From NCBI GenBank assembly GCA_030674155.1, contig CM060334.1, forward strand, positions 31,243,874-31,307,873: DNA of 64,000 bases, given 5' to 3'. Made by a program: the position numbers and the translations under genes. A model generated the notes under the pieces. It was not told where the DNA came from and did no database searches. It saw only the letters and a list, made by a program, of their open reading frames with translations. Below, piece by piece: positions 35,320-48,500 of this stretch; the first letter of the stretch is position 1, and every line of letters starts with the position of its first letter. The stretch is from Stramonita haemastoma (taxonomy: Eukaryota > Mollusca > Gastropoda > Neogastropoda > Muricidae).

Positions 35320-35565
35320 ATTGCATTCTATACCACTTTCAGTTAGTTACACCAGAAATCTGTTTGTGAAATTCAGGCTGCTCTCCCTGAGGACAGTGCA
35401 TCTCCACAAGAGCAACATCACCTTTTTTTCTCTTTTTAAAAATTTTTTCCTGTCCCCAACATATTGTTCTTTCACTATCAGAGTACCTTTTTTTCCACAC
35501 AATTTTGCCTCTTGCCCTGGGTTCTTTATGCGCTTGACATGTGTGATACATGAGACCTCAGTTCG
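35320..35565 (-). mobile_element. SINE family B fragment, reverse
   Basis: ACCACTTTCAGTTAGTTACA, AATTCAGGCTGCTCTCCC and ACACAATTTTGCC match the family B tail and body in reverse. It is more diverged than the 6.7-kb copy. Confidence 0.65.
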
Positions 35566-35910
35566 GTCCAATCCAATCTTGTTTATAGCCCCAAGGCTGT
35601 CATCTTGTAAAATTTAAATCACAGATTAAAACTGTGCTAACAAGAATGAGGAGACAAAGAAGAAAAGAAACAAGGCAGAAACAAAGACAGGGTAGTAAAG
35701 AGGGAATTCCTAACACAAAATTTCCAGACGTGGGATATTACTTATAGTGACATGCCCCCTGCATCCCCATGACGAAGGGGTAGGGGAGGGAAAGGTCATC
35801 CAATCCAATCCAATCCTGGCATTTATAGCCCCACTGACCACACAGGTCATATCAGGGCTGTCACCTTGTAAAATTTTAAATCTTAGAAAAAAAACTGTGC
35901 AACTATACAC
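35566..35910. repeat. Direct duplication of an approximately 100-bp segment
   Basis: TCCAATCCAATCTTGTTTAT AGCCCC...CTTGTAAAATTTAAAT...AACTGTGC occurs at 35567-35640. It returns with changes at 35798-35905 (CCAATCCAATCCTGGCATTT ATAGCCCC...CTTGTAAAATTTTAAAT...AACTGTGC). Confidence 0.7.
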
Positions 35911-36284
35911 AGATTACAATGGAGTGTAAAACCAACTCTACTGTCGTTCCTTTATACTAATCAACGCCCTGGTCTTGAGTTCAAATCCCAACTCATGGCA
36001 GCCAAGCTTGAAGAGGCTTTTCTCTTAAGAACCAATGTTTGCACAGACTTCAGTCCCAACTTAGTTCTTGTGAGGCTTCAAACTGAGTTCTGGGTATCAA
36101 CACTAGTGGAACAAGTTTGCACATTCCATTCCACCTTTTGTTTTTGTTCTTTGTTCCTTGGCTCGAGCTCGAGGAATCACCAAAGGTGAGATTTTGCGTA
36201 TGTGACTGCTTTCATCATCATTAAGTAGACATATTTCCACTTTTGGGGAAGATGTCTGAATTTAGTATCAGAGTGCATTAGTTG

Positions 36285-36520
36285 TGTCCTGTGTATGTTA
36301 GCTCAGAACAGGCACCACTGAACACCACAAAAGTGACCCAGCAGAAGTGCAGGGCCCCTCTGGCTGGTGGCCCCACGGCACCTAATATTGATGAGCTCCT
36401 TGTGGACTTCCAACCCTGGGGATGAGACATGACAAACCTGGGCATGGCTGTGGCGGGGAAATTGAAGCGAGCGGTGGGAACAGCAGGGATGGGGGCATCA
36501 CAGAAGATGAAGCAGCAACA
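36285..36520 (-). repeat. Repeat family D fragment, reverse
   Basis: AGCTCAGAACAGGCACCACT and GGACTTCCAACCCTGGGG with GGGCATGGCTGTGGCGGGG are the reverse complement, block by block, of 4730-4915. Confidence 0.65.
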
Positions 36521-37479
36521 AAAAACAAAAAATATCAGTGTGCATGTGGTTTTTTAATTTTGTCATCTGTTCTTACAAGCTATAAGCATAAAGGCCTACT
36601 TTTCCGAAATGCAAACTGGTTTTAATGTCGTGTGTAAGATGTTCAGCTTACGTTTAAACACGGAACCTTGGTCTACAGTCTCATCCTAAGCATTTACTCC
36701 ACATTTTAAAGAACAGGCCGTTGCTTTGCTGGTAGGATCACCAGAAAGATATGCATGCACCCTAGATGACATGTATTATCCCTAAAATGAAAATTAATCT
36801 GGCAACCTTGATTCACACCTCACCTGTCCTGTAGTCTTGCGGACCATGAAGCACCACTGAATATTTTGCAACCAGCTTCCTCCACTCGTCACGGTCCTCT
36901 GCCCCAGCAGATCACTCCACCAAGGCCCTGTTCACTCACTACCTTGACAGCAGGATTAAAAAAAAAAAATCCACATACACAAAAAACACAAAGGCAGTAC
37001 ACAAAAATCACATGAGACCTGTGCATCCCCATACTACTGATTTCAGTATTTTCATGGCAATTTGTATTATTTTTTCACAGAATTTCAGTATTTTTGCACA
37101 GTGACTGCCACCAGCTTTTTCAACATCCCCTCCCCCCCAATTTTTTTCTCTTAAATCATGCTTTTTTTCCTTCTTAAATGATACTTTTTTTTCTTCATTT
37201 GCTTGCTGTTGTTTTCCCCAAATTTCTTTCCACAGTACAAAAGTTCATATGCTTTCTTTTTTTTTTAACCACTAGGAAATCTGGACAGTCTGATATATGG
37301 GAATACCATTCAAAATTTGTATTTCTTTTAAAGATCAATGCACTCTCTTGTGAAAAAAAGCAAATAAAAATTTGTCTGATTACGGAATGGACTCACCAGA
37401 ACATATTTATTGCATGGTCAGTACACAAGGCCTGTGTGTGTGTTTTGCTACTATCCAGTACAGCAGCAGAGTAGGAAGT

Positions 37480-37820
37480 GTGCAGTGGCTCGATTCCGGT
37501 TTGGGCCTGAAACTTTTCCCCCAACCCTTCAGACCATGAGTGGCAGTCTTTAGGATGAGATGATAAACCAAGGTTCTGTGGTTACACATAATTAGTTAGC
37601 ACACGTAAAAGAACCCACATCAACAAAAAAGTTGTCCCTGGCAAAATTCTATCAAAAAAAAACTGTGATTGGGAAACAGATATAAGTTGCAGACAGGAAA
37701 AGAAAAAAAAAATAATGGGTGGTGCTGCTCTTGTGGTACACACACTTCCCAGGGAAAGCAGCCGAATTTCACACAGAAGATCTGCTGGGACTTAAAGTGG
37801 TATAATAAAATAAAATCCCC
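37480..37820 (+). mobile_element. SINE family B
   Basis: From GCTCGATTCCGGTTTGG through the core GATGAGATGATAAACCAAGG, CACGTAAAAGAACCCACATC and GGCAAAATTCTATC to CTTAAAGTGGTATAATAAAA. Confidence 0.8.
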
Positions 37821-38673
37821 CCCCCCCCATTTTTTTTTTTTTTTTAATGATTAGAAGTCACAAAGTTCAGTATTTTCTGTGATTGACACCACTTGCAAAT
37901 GAAAGCTTAACTTTCACTGATGCAAGAGATGCAGCACTGGTTCCACTCCTTACTCCACAAAATAAACGGCCAATTTTGCTGTGTGTGCATCTACATCCGC
38001 AACTGTGCCTCTTCTAACCCCATCCTGGCATGTTACATCATTTTGCGTTTACTCCACGATTTTCTTTGCATGTGAGTGTGTCAGCTTGGTCAGTTTTTCC
38101 ACGAAATTCTCCACCATGTTCTGCCATGTTGTTATGAAAGTGACGCTGTGCATACGCGTGCTGACTCGATAGTGTAGTAGACCTAAGGGGAGACTAATTT
38201 CTGAATGATAGCAGACGATGCATTGTGAGGTGAACAGAAGTCTACGAATGATAGCAGAAAACATTTTCAATCTAAAGATTTTTTGTTGACGAAAACCAGA
38301 TTCTCTTTCATGAAATTATAATTATTACTGTATTTCCCCGACTTTTTCCAGAACACATACGGAAAAATACAGAGGGTGCACAAATCTGCAGAGGTGAACT
38401 TCCAGACATCTAGTTGATAAACAAAGACAACATCCCCCATCCCTAACCCCCACCCCCCAAAATAAACAACAACAACAAACAAAACAGTACATAAGTTAAA
38501 CAAAGGTCTTTAAAAACAAAACACAAAAAGAAGACCAAATTTGAAAAAAAAAAAAAAAAACAACACACCAGCAAACAAGTTAAACAAAGGTCTTTGAAAA
38601 AGAAAGACACACACACACACAGCCACAAAAAGAACAGGAGACCAACAAAAACCAACAAGACAGAACACCCTAC

Positions 38674-38939
38674 CTGTTTGTTCTTCTTCTGCTGCTGGTG
38701 TCCCTGGTTGTATTTGGAGGAGACGCTGTCTCTGTACCCCTGCATCTGGCTCAGCGTCTGGAAGAAGTGGTCATGGGGCGCCTGGGAATAGTACCCCCCC
38801 TGCGACTGATCGTACATGTAGTTCAGGTTGTAGCCCCCATAGCCGCCGAAGCCATAGCCTCCGTAGCCGATGAAGGGCTGGTAGGGGTCTTGCGAGTAGT
38901 TCTGCGAGTACTGATGCTGTCCTGTAATTTCAAAATCGC
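38674..38939 (-). CDS. Module 1 exon 12, Tyr/Gly/Gln-rich low-complexity tail
   Basis: Entered in phase 1 (the split codon makes Ser), left in phase 0 at GTAGGG, 88 full codons. It contains [16 protein letters not shown], then [17 protein letters not shown] and [10 protein letters not shown], and a basic Gln/Lys end (QQQKKNKQ). Composition is like FUS/EWS-type prion-like domains (family knowledge; function inferred). A second in-frame acceptor lies 18 bases inside (exon start 38921). Confidence 0.82.
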
Positions 38940-40133
38940 CTGTAATTTGAAAAAGAGAGGAAAAAACACAGAACAAAGTTAGTCTATTGGTCGCCTGACT
39001 GCTCAGTTGTCTCCACGGGGGAAGAGAACATTCTCACTCCCAAAATAAAAACTGGGGAGAGGGGATGGGGCTGTGAACTTCTTTGCTTCGTCTTTACTAG
39101 ATTTCCCTGATTCAATTCCATGAAGTATACACCCTGTTGGGAGCATTCGTCTTAGTCTCACCCTTTTACACACAAGAAATATACACACACAAGTTGGATA
39201 ATGGGGCTGAAACGTCAAGTACTCAGCAATAGAGATAGTGAATCACATGTGGGCTTTGGCCTCTCCCAGTCAAAACCATCACATCATTTTCTTCCTACTG
39301 TTTTCTGTGTTCATGTGTCACTAGTGAGCACCCCCATTTCCCCTTTGACACTGCTAGTCACAATGTTCCTATTTATGTACTGTGCACATCTTATAGAAAA
39401 ACACAACTCAAAACAAAAAGGAAGCACATGTGCTTTCAGTGTTGATTCTACGACTTCAACCAAAAAAAAAAGGGGGGGGGAATGGCAGCATCTTTTTTGC
39501 ATGTTGACTTTATGTCATACAATATGTGCAAAATTATACCTCTCTTTTAACCTCTTTTGGTATTGCAGTGTTGATTCTAGGATTTCAAAAAAGGGGGCCC
39601 AAGGGCCCCCTAAAATGGAAAAAAGGGGGCATTTGCCCCCCCCCCCCTTCCTTTCCCTAGGGGGACAAGTATTAAGTAGTATTTGCTCATAATACTATTA
39701 CTACTCTAATTTCTACTATTTTTCAAGGACGAGAGACAAAACAAACAGGACGGTATGTAGGCAGACAGGATTAAATATGTGCCCTTACATATTGCAGCTA
39801 GTCTGTAGCATGATTTTCTGACACAAGAAAGTAAGAGAGGGGGTGTGGGGTGGGGTTAAAGTTTTATTTCCAGATTGTGGTACATTCAGATGTAGAGGGA
39901 CACATACTACATAGATATAGGAGGAGATGCATTATTTGTATACAAGAGACACAGAGACAGAGACATAGAGAGACAGAGACACAGAGAGAGGAAGGAAGGG
40001 AAGGAGAGAGAGAGTCAAAGTCAAATTTGTATTTCCACATTCTGAGTTGGAGAGCTAGATCTAGATAATAAATTAAAAAAAAAAAAAAAGAGGCAAGAGC
40101 CAAAATCAGTCTGATCCCCCCCCCCCCCCCCCC

Positions 40134-40219
<86 letters not shown>

Positions 40220-40357
40220 AGAGATGGGGGAGGGAGGGAGGGATGTCAAAAGTCAATTTTGTATTTCCAATCAGAGTTGGAGGGAAAACTAGATTTAGAT
40301 CTAGATGAGAAAAGGGGTTAAAGCCAATATCAAAGTATTATCTTTTCCTCCCATATG

Positions 40358-40454
<97 letters not shown>

Positions 40455-40559
40455 CGGATCAAAGTCAATTTAGTATTTCCAATTTCAGAGTTAGAGATCT
40501 AGATGAGAAGAGAGATGATGCCAATATCAAAGTCTTGCCCCTCCCCCCTCCCCATGAGG

Positions 40560-40655
<96 letters not shown>

Positions 40656-40727
40656 CTGTTGGAAAAAGATGTAGATGTAGATGAGAAGAGAGGTGAAATC
40701 CAATATCAAAGTCATGTTTTTTCCTCC

Positions 40728-40812
<85 letters not shown>

Positions 40813-43800
40813 GTCAAAGTTATTTTGATACATGGCCTATAGTCTACCCCATGCCGTCATCCTTCTTCTCAAGCCAGGGCTACTTGTCTGAAAAACCGCC
40901 TGGAAAACTCTTTGCTCCACCAGCTTTGAACCCTGCTGGGATGTGGCGACTTCTGCTATCTTCTTAACGATCTTTGTCATTGTTTATGTCACAATGACGT
41001 CACATGTTTCAGGCGTGCACGCTCCTTTGAAAATAGCGTAATGACGTAAATAAGTAGCTAAATGACGTCAGACTAGCCGCTTTGTGATGATTGTGATGAC
41101 TGTAGGCGCTAATCAGTGCACCTTGCTGTCCCTGGGGTATCAACATAATGACAAACGCATGTAGCGTTATTAAGAAACTGTACAAACGGCAGTTACCAGG
41201 GCGCACTGTTTGTTCAAATATGCGGCATCCACAGTTTTTTTGCGTCCGTTAGGGTGCACTGGTCACATTATTTTGCGGCAAAGTTGAAAAAAATGCGGGA
41301 ATCCCGCAAGGGCGCACCCTAGAATCAACACTGGTATTGTTCATGTATCCTACAATCAACACAGCACCCTTCTACAGGAACTTCGATCTTGACCAAGCTA
41401 TCAGGCTATGCACATGAATCATCATCACTTTAGCCTACCAATTTCTGCAGGCGTTACACAGTATACACACACAATATTCCCAGCATAACACCTTGAAAAA
41501 CTTGAAAGTTTTTGTGTTTTTTTAAAGATAAAAAAGGAAGAGAGCTTACTTCTGCCCCCAGCAGAGGAGTTGATGTTCTGATTCCCCTGAGGCGGTTTCT
41601 TCTTGTTTCTGGCGGGCCTGGAGGAAGAACAGCGCACGGCGTACAGCTCCTCCTCTGACATCTCGTAGCGCGTCTTCCGCCAGTTCTGCTTGGCCTGTAC
41701 CCTCTCCTGAGAGGCCAGGGTTTTGGCCGAGATGTTGAGCACCGACGGGACAAAGCTCGTCTCCACCCAGATGCCCAGCGGGGTGAGGCCAGGCAGGTAC
41801 AGCGCTCGCTTGTGGTAGAACAGCAACCCCGTTATCTGGCAACACACAATATTCATGACAATTTTTTTTTAAACACATGACGTTCCACCACGAAATGAGT
41901 CGCTTAGCACATAACCCACTTTTCCGCTAAAAGCTATTAAAGGCAGGTGGGGTCAAGTTGGCAATTTTCAGATTTTGATTGATTATAAAACTATAGCCAT
42001 TATTCTACCTTGTAATGAAATATCAAGTCATAATTTTGTATCATTTTTCTTTTAAACATGCTTTAAAAATGTCCAAGCCCTTATTCTGACCATTTATTAT
42101 GATGCTAAGCTTGTCCGTTTCTTGTTTTGTCATTTCCTGCAGTCTATAATTTCAACTTGTAATAATTTTTCATAGAATTGTCCAATTTTTAATCTGTTTT
42201 TTTCTATTGTATAGCCATTCTATTGCAGATTAATAAAACGTCAATAACTAAAAATTGACCTCTGGTACAATGCGACTCCTTATGTGGTGCAGCGTCACAA
42301 ATATGCAATTCTAGTGGCTTTCTACACTGCATGATTTTAGTTGAACGCTACTTCATTTGCAATGCATTCCAGGCTAAAGCCATCATCCACACGCACTGAC
42401 AAATACACAGGAATATAAACTGAACGCTTTACGGCACAAAATAACACTCTATGCAGCAGCATGTGGTAAAAAGCAGGAGAGAGAACTGGCAGGGCTAAAT
42501 AAATGCAAAATTCCCAGATCCAGAGACCAACCTCTGTATGATTCTAAGCCATGACAGCTTTCCAACAAATTTCAACTGTGTCAATAATACAGCTGACGTG
42601 AAATATAACAAGACACATGGGTCACAGTTGAGAGGGAAACATACAGTCCAACAATCTATGAATACTATGAGCTCACTGAACCCCCTAACTGTTGATGTGC
42701 AATGTATGTGTGTACGTATATAATATATAAATACATGGGTTTGAATTCTGTTCAAAGGGATTTTTCCCTAATATCAGTGCAGACTCCATTCACACTCCCC
42801 CCAAAGTCCTTCAGATGAGACTATAAACCTAAGCCCTGTGTGCCAATGCAAGCAGAACATCTTGTGCGCATGTTAAATCCTGTTCTGCTTTTCGAAAGAG
42901 TAGGCCATTGTGTGCCAGTGACAAAATTTACAAAATTGCATACACACAGGGGCTGGATGTAAAAAAAAAGCACATGAGTGCTTATTCCATTATCCTTGAT
43001 ATAAAAGAATAAATAAATTTTTTAAAAATAATAATCTGTCTCCCACAAATGCTGTGCACAGCGTACATCACTGTGTAATGCTCACTTTGTAGTTGCCAGC
43101 ATTGCAGAAAAACTGCCTGCAAGACCTCAGACTACCTTCCTTGATATCTCTTTCTTTCAGGAGTAGCACAAGCTTTTATTACTGGGCCACTTGCATCAAC
43201 TAATCCAAGGATTACTGAAAGTTATACAAAGCTTGAACACTTGTTTTTGAAGTCAAGAACACACACAAATGCTTGATCCAGCATTGGAAGAAAATACTTC
43301 ACAATTCCAACTAAGAAGCTTAAAGAATCTGGTCTAAACATTGTACAGTCACTGCAAAACAAATCTGACCCTGAGTGTACATTTTTGTTTTCATCTTGTG
43401 TTTCAAGACCTTTGCGTGACAATTAGGCTCATTACTTGAAAAGATTGCTGCCACAAACAGTATCTTCGCTCATTTTTCTTTCAGTGGATATACACTTTTA
43501 TGCAGATATCTTCAGTACTATACAAAATATGAGCAAATGAAAGGCATAATTTTTCTGGGGAGTTTTGTGAAAAAGTTCTCAGCATACATCATAGCCAAAC
43601 ATGAGAGGAGACAAAGGGTTAAAAATCTCATTCTCACAGCCAAACAAAAGAGGAGAGAAAGAGTTAAAGATCTTATTCTTACCATAAACTTGGCTTCAGC
43701 AATGGCTCTGCACATTCCTTCCATGTCACTCTTCTCCGCGAACGGAAGAGTGAGGAACGGAACTGAAAATGAAAAGCGCAACTGATAATGACATGCCTGA

Positions 43801-43971
43801 ATAAAAAAGGGGAGGGGGGGAAGTTGCTTCGAGGTTCACCAATGGTGAGATATTTTCCTTTAGGCAACCATTTTTCATACAATTGGGTAGCTTTACCTCC
43901 GTTTCTTTTGTATGCATGTGTGTACATGAGTGCATGGCACGTGCGAAAAATGCCACGACACACCACACATC

Positions 43972-44013
<42 letters not shown>

Positions 44014-45472
44014 CCAGAAGACATAGACAGATGTGCCCACCCCAGTGTCAACAATGTCACAAACTAGTAGCACAGTAATGAAGCAGTCAGATAAAAAAAA
44101 AAGTTCCACTGACAGAGGGAAAAAAAAAAAGAAAACAAAGGAGTCAAAACCTGCCTTTAAAAAAATGTAGAAGGAATATTGACTGGACAGGGGGCAAAGA
44201 AAACAATTGAAAAGAGAAATAATTGTAAAAGAGACAGGCAACAAAAGATGAAAAAAACAAATAAACCACAAGGGCCAGATAAAAAAGATTAACTGAATAA
44301 AAATTAATTTTCAAGCCCATGATTTCCAAACATAAAAATACTAATTATACTAAAAGAGGCCCCATCATATCTCGACAAATGGTTTTATGAGCACTAGAAC
44401 ACAGTAAAACAATGACTTTTAAAGAACTAAGAAAATACATGTGTTTAAAGACACAAATGATAAAAAAAACATAAAAAAGTGAGACCAAATGACAGCAATA
44501 CGGGATACAAGAATGCTAAACGATCTTTAGGAAAGAAATATGCCGCGTTTTTTAGCACTCAACATGAAAGAAAAAGAAAGGAAAAAGAAGTGTGTAGTTA
44601 AGGTATGCTTGTACTTTTGTGACACTTTTCGTGAATAAAATCTGTTTAAACAAACTAGTGATAAGTGTATTTAATAGAGAGAGGGAAGGAGGGTCAGAAA
44701 GATGAATGGACAGACAGTGGGGGGGGTGGGGTGGAAAGATGGAGGGGTGGGTGGACAGCAGAATGGATTGAAGAATGGAGGGAGGAATGGACAGAAGGAC
44801 AAACACAGAGAAAAATAAAACAGAAAAAGATTCAGGCAACAATCAAATAAAGAAAAAAACAATTAAACCAATCATAAATTCCACCTCTTCAATTCATTTC
44901 TCCCACCATATTACTTTCCCTTAAATTCTGCATTTCATCATCTGCCACATCACCTCAATATCATATATAAATAAACCTACAAACCAACCAACAAACAACA
45001 AAAAAATACACTCAAGTATTACAGAAAATGTCTCCACAATACCAACAGTAAAAACCCAAACAACAAAACAAAGGAAAGCAAAGGAAAAAAAAAACCATAT
45101 AACAACTGACTCACAGGGTTGGACTGGGAGACGTTCTTTATGCTGGACAGGGCTTTCATTTTCTCCCTCAGGCTGCTCATGCGCTCACTGGTCTGCAAGT
45201 TTACACACACAGCACAAAAATGCAGTGAACACAGTGATTGCCAAAACTTTAAGAAGCACAAATAATTTAACTGCATACATGCCGGGACTGGATGAAAAAA
45301 AAGCACATGAGTGCTTATTCCATTATCATTGAAATAAAAGAATAAAATGAATAAGTAAAAATGATTTAAAATAAATAAATGGTAATAAGATGTGTGCTGT
45401 GTGTGGCGGAATTACAATGTGGATTCTTTCTAATTCTTAAGAATGTGAGTGTGTGAATATATGTCTGTGTAT

Positions 45473-45544
<72 letters not shown>

Positions 45545-48500
45545 TATATGTCTGTTCAAAAAACAAATGACAAAATTATATTGCATTAAACTACACTTTC
45601 CATTTTTAATAGAAATTATCTCCAAGGCCCTTGACTATTAGAATATAATTATTTCTTAGCAGTTCTCCAGTGCTGCTCCAGGAATTGATGAGATGTCAAG
45701 CCGCGTCAATATGGTATGCACTTTATATTATGTTGTGACTTAGTGACAGAAAAAAAAAAATCTAGGGATGTATGCACTGTATATTGTATTGTGCTGTAAT
45801 GACTTATAAAAAAAAATCCTAGGGGTGCATGCACTTTATATTGTGCTGTCTTAATGACTTATAAAAAAAATCCTAGGGGTGCATGCACTTTATATTGTGC
45901 TGTCTTAATGACTTATAAAAAAAATCTTAGGGGTGCATGCACTTTATATTGTGCTGTGCCTTACTGGCTTATAAAAAAAATCCTAGGGGTGCATGCACTT
46001 TATATTGTGCTGTGCCTTACTGGCTTATAAAAAAAATCCTAGGGGCGCATGCACTTTATATTGTGCTGTGCCTTACTGGCTTATAAAAAAAATCCTAGGG
46101 GCGCATGCACTTTATATTGTGCTGTGCCTTACTGGCTTATAAAAAAAATCCTAGGGGCGCATGCACTTTATATTGTGCTGTGCCTTAATGACTTATGCAC
46201 TTTATATTGTGCTGTGCATTAATGACTTCTAAAAAAAATTCTAGGGGTGCAAGCACTTTATACTGTGCTGTGCCTTACTGACAAAAAATTCTAGGGGTGC
46301 ACGCACTTTATATTGTGCTGTGCCTTAATGATTTATCAAAAAAATCTAGGGGTGCATGCACTTTATACTGTGCTGTGCCTTACTGACAAAAAAAATCTAG
46401 GGGTGCATGCACTTTATACTGTGCTGTGCCTTACTGACAAAAAAATCTAGGGGTGCATGCACTTTATACTGTGCTGTGCCTTACTGACAAAAAATTCTAG
46501 GGGTGCACGCACTTTATATTGTGCTGTGCCTTAATGATTTATCAAAAAAATCTAGGGGTGCATGCACTTTATACTGTGCTGTGCCTTACTGACAAAAAAA
46601 TCTAGGGGTGCATGCACTTTATATTGTGCTGTGCCTTACTGACAAAAAGTTCTAGGGGCACATGCACTTTATATTGTGCTGTCTTAATAACATAAAAAAC
46701 TTCTAGGGGCACATGCACTTTATATTGTGCTGTGCCTTACTGGCTTATAAAAAAAAATCTAGGGGTGCATGCACTTTATATTGTGCTGTGCCTTAATGAC
46801 TTATCAAAAAAAATTCTAGGGGCGCATGAACTTTATATTGTGTTGTGCCTTAATGACTTATGCACTTTATATTGTGCTGTGCATTAATGACTTCTAAAAA
46901 AAATTCTAGGGGTGCATACAGTTTATAATGCGTTGTGCCTTACTGACTTATAAAAAAAAAAAAAATTCTACAAGCACATGCACTTTACATTGTGTTGTGA
47001 CTTAGTGACTGACAAAAAAAAATCTAGGGGTGTATGTACTTTATATTGTGTTGTGCCATAATGACTTATAAAAAAAATCCTAGGGAAGCACGCACTTTAT
47101 GTTGTGTTAAGCCTTAATGACATAAAAAAATTCTAGGGGTGCATGCACTTTATATTGTGTTGTGCCTTAATGACTTATGCACTTTATATTCTGCTGTGCC
47201 TTACTGACATAAAAAAAATTCTAGGGGCGCATGCACTTTATATTGTGTTGTGCCTTAATGACATAAAAAATCCTAGGGATGCATGCACTTCATATTGTGC
47301 TGTGCCTTACTGACTTACAAAAAAATTTCTAGGGTTGCATGCACTTTATATTGTGTTAAGCCTTAATGATTTATCAAAAAAATTCTAAGGATGCATGCAC
47401 TTTATATTGTGCTGCCTTACTGATTTATAAAAAAAAATTCTAAGGGTGCATGCACTTTATATTGTGTTGTGCAGTAGAATGACTTAGAAAAAAATTCTAC
47501 GGGCACATGCACTTTATATTGTGTTGTGACTTAGTGACTGACAAAAAATATCTAGGGGTGTATGCACCTTATTTTGTATTGTGTCATAATGACATTAAAA
47601 AAAAAATCCTATGGGTACATGCACTTTATATTGAGCTGTGCCTTAATGGCTTATTAAAAAAAATCTAGGGGTACATGCACTTAATATTGTGTTGTGCCTT
47701 ACTGACTTATAAAAAAAATTCTAGGGGCGCATGCACTTTATTTTGTGTTGTGCTTAATGACTTGTACAAAAAAATTCTAGGGGTGCAAGCACTTTATATT
47801 GTGCTGTGCAGTAATGACTTAGAAAAAAATTCTACGGGCACATGCACTTTATATTGTGTTGTGACTTAGTGACTGACAAAAAATATCTAGGGGTGTATGC
47901 ACTTTATTTTGTATTGTGTCATAATGACATTAAAAAAAAATCCTATGGGTACATGCACTTTATATTGAGCTGTGCCTTAATGGCTTATTAAAAAAAATCT
48001 AGGGGTACATGCACTTAATATTGTGTTGTGCCTTACTGACTTATAAAAAAAATTCTAGGGGCGCATGCACTTTATTTTGTGTTGTGCCTTAATGATTCAT
48101 CAAAAAAAATTCTAGGGGTGCAAGCACTTTATATTGTGCTGTGCCTTACTGATTTATAAAAAAAATTCTAGGGGTGCATGCACTTTATTTCGTGTTGTGC
48201 CTTAATGACTTGTACAAAAAAATTCTAGGGGCGCATGCACTTTATATTGTGTTGTGTCTTAATGACTTATAAAAAAAAATCCTATGGGTACATGCACTTT
48301 ATACTGAGCTGTACCTTAATGACATAAAAAAAATTCTAGGGGTGCATGCGCTTTATATTGTGTTGTGCCTTAATAATTTATCCAAAAAAATTCTAGGGGT
48401 GTATGCACTTTATGTGTTGTGCCTTAATGATTTATCAAAAAAAATTCTAGGGATGCACGCACTTTATATTGTGCTGTGCCTTACAAAAAAAATTCTAGGG

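Larger units (their letters stand above)
39566..41333. mobile_element. hAT-like DNA element with perfect 16-bp terminal repeats
   Basis: CAGTGTTGATTCTAGG at the left and its exact complement CCTAGAATCAACACTG at the right. GTATTG flanks both ends directly, and TGGTATTG (8 bp, the hAT length) if the terminal TG is counted in the duplication. No transposase frame is present. The interior holds GA-rich minisatellite units and a cluster of TGACGTCA motifs. A lone similar end (CAGTGTTGATTCTACG) lies at 39439, so a second, truncated copy may abut it. Confidence 0.75.

Noticed and set aside
40305..40967. Arg-Glu repeat (RERERE) and Ser-Leu repeat proteins
   Set aside because: They are direct translations of (GA)n arrays in alternative frames, not genes.
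43666..43764. Exon 10 of module 1 starting at the nearer TTTTCAG
   Set aside because: It would shift the frame relative to the donor at 45115; the acceptor 18 bases upstream keeps the open frame and matches the phase seen in module 2.
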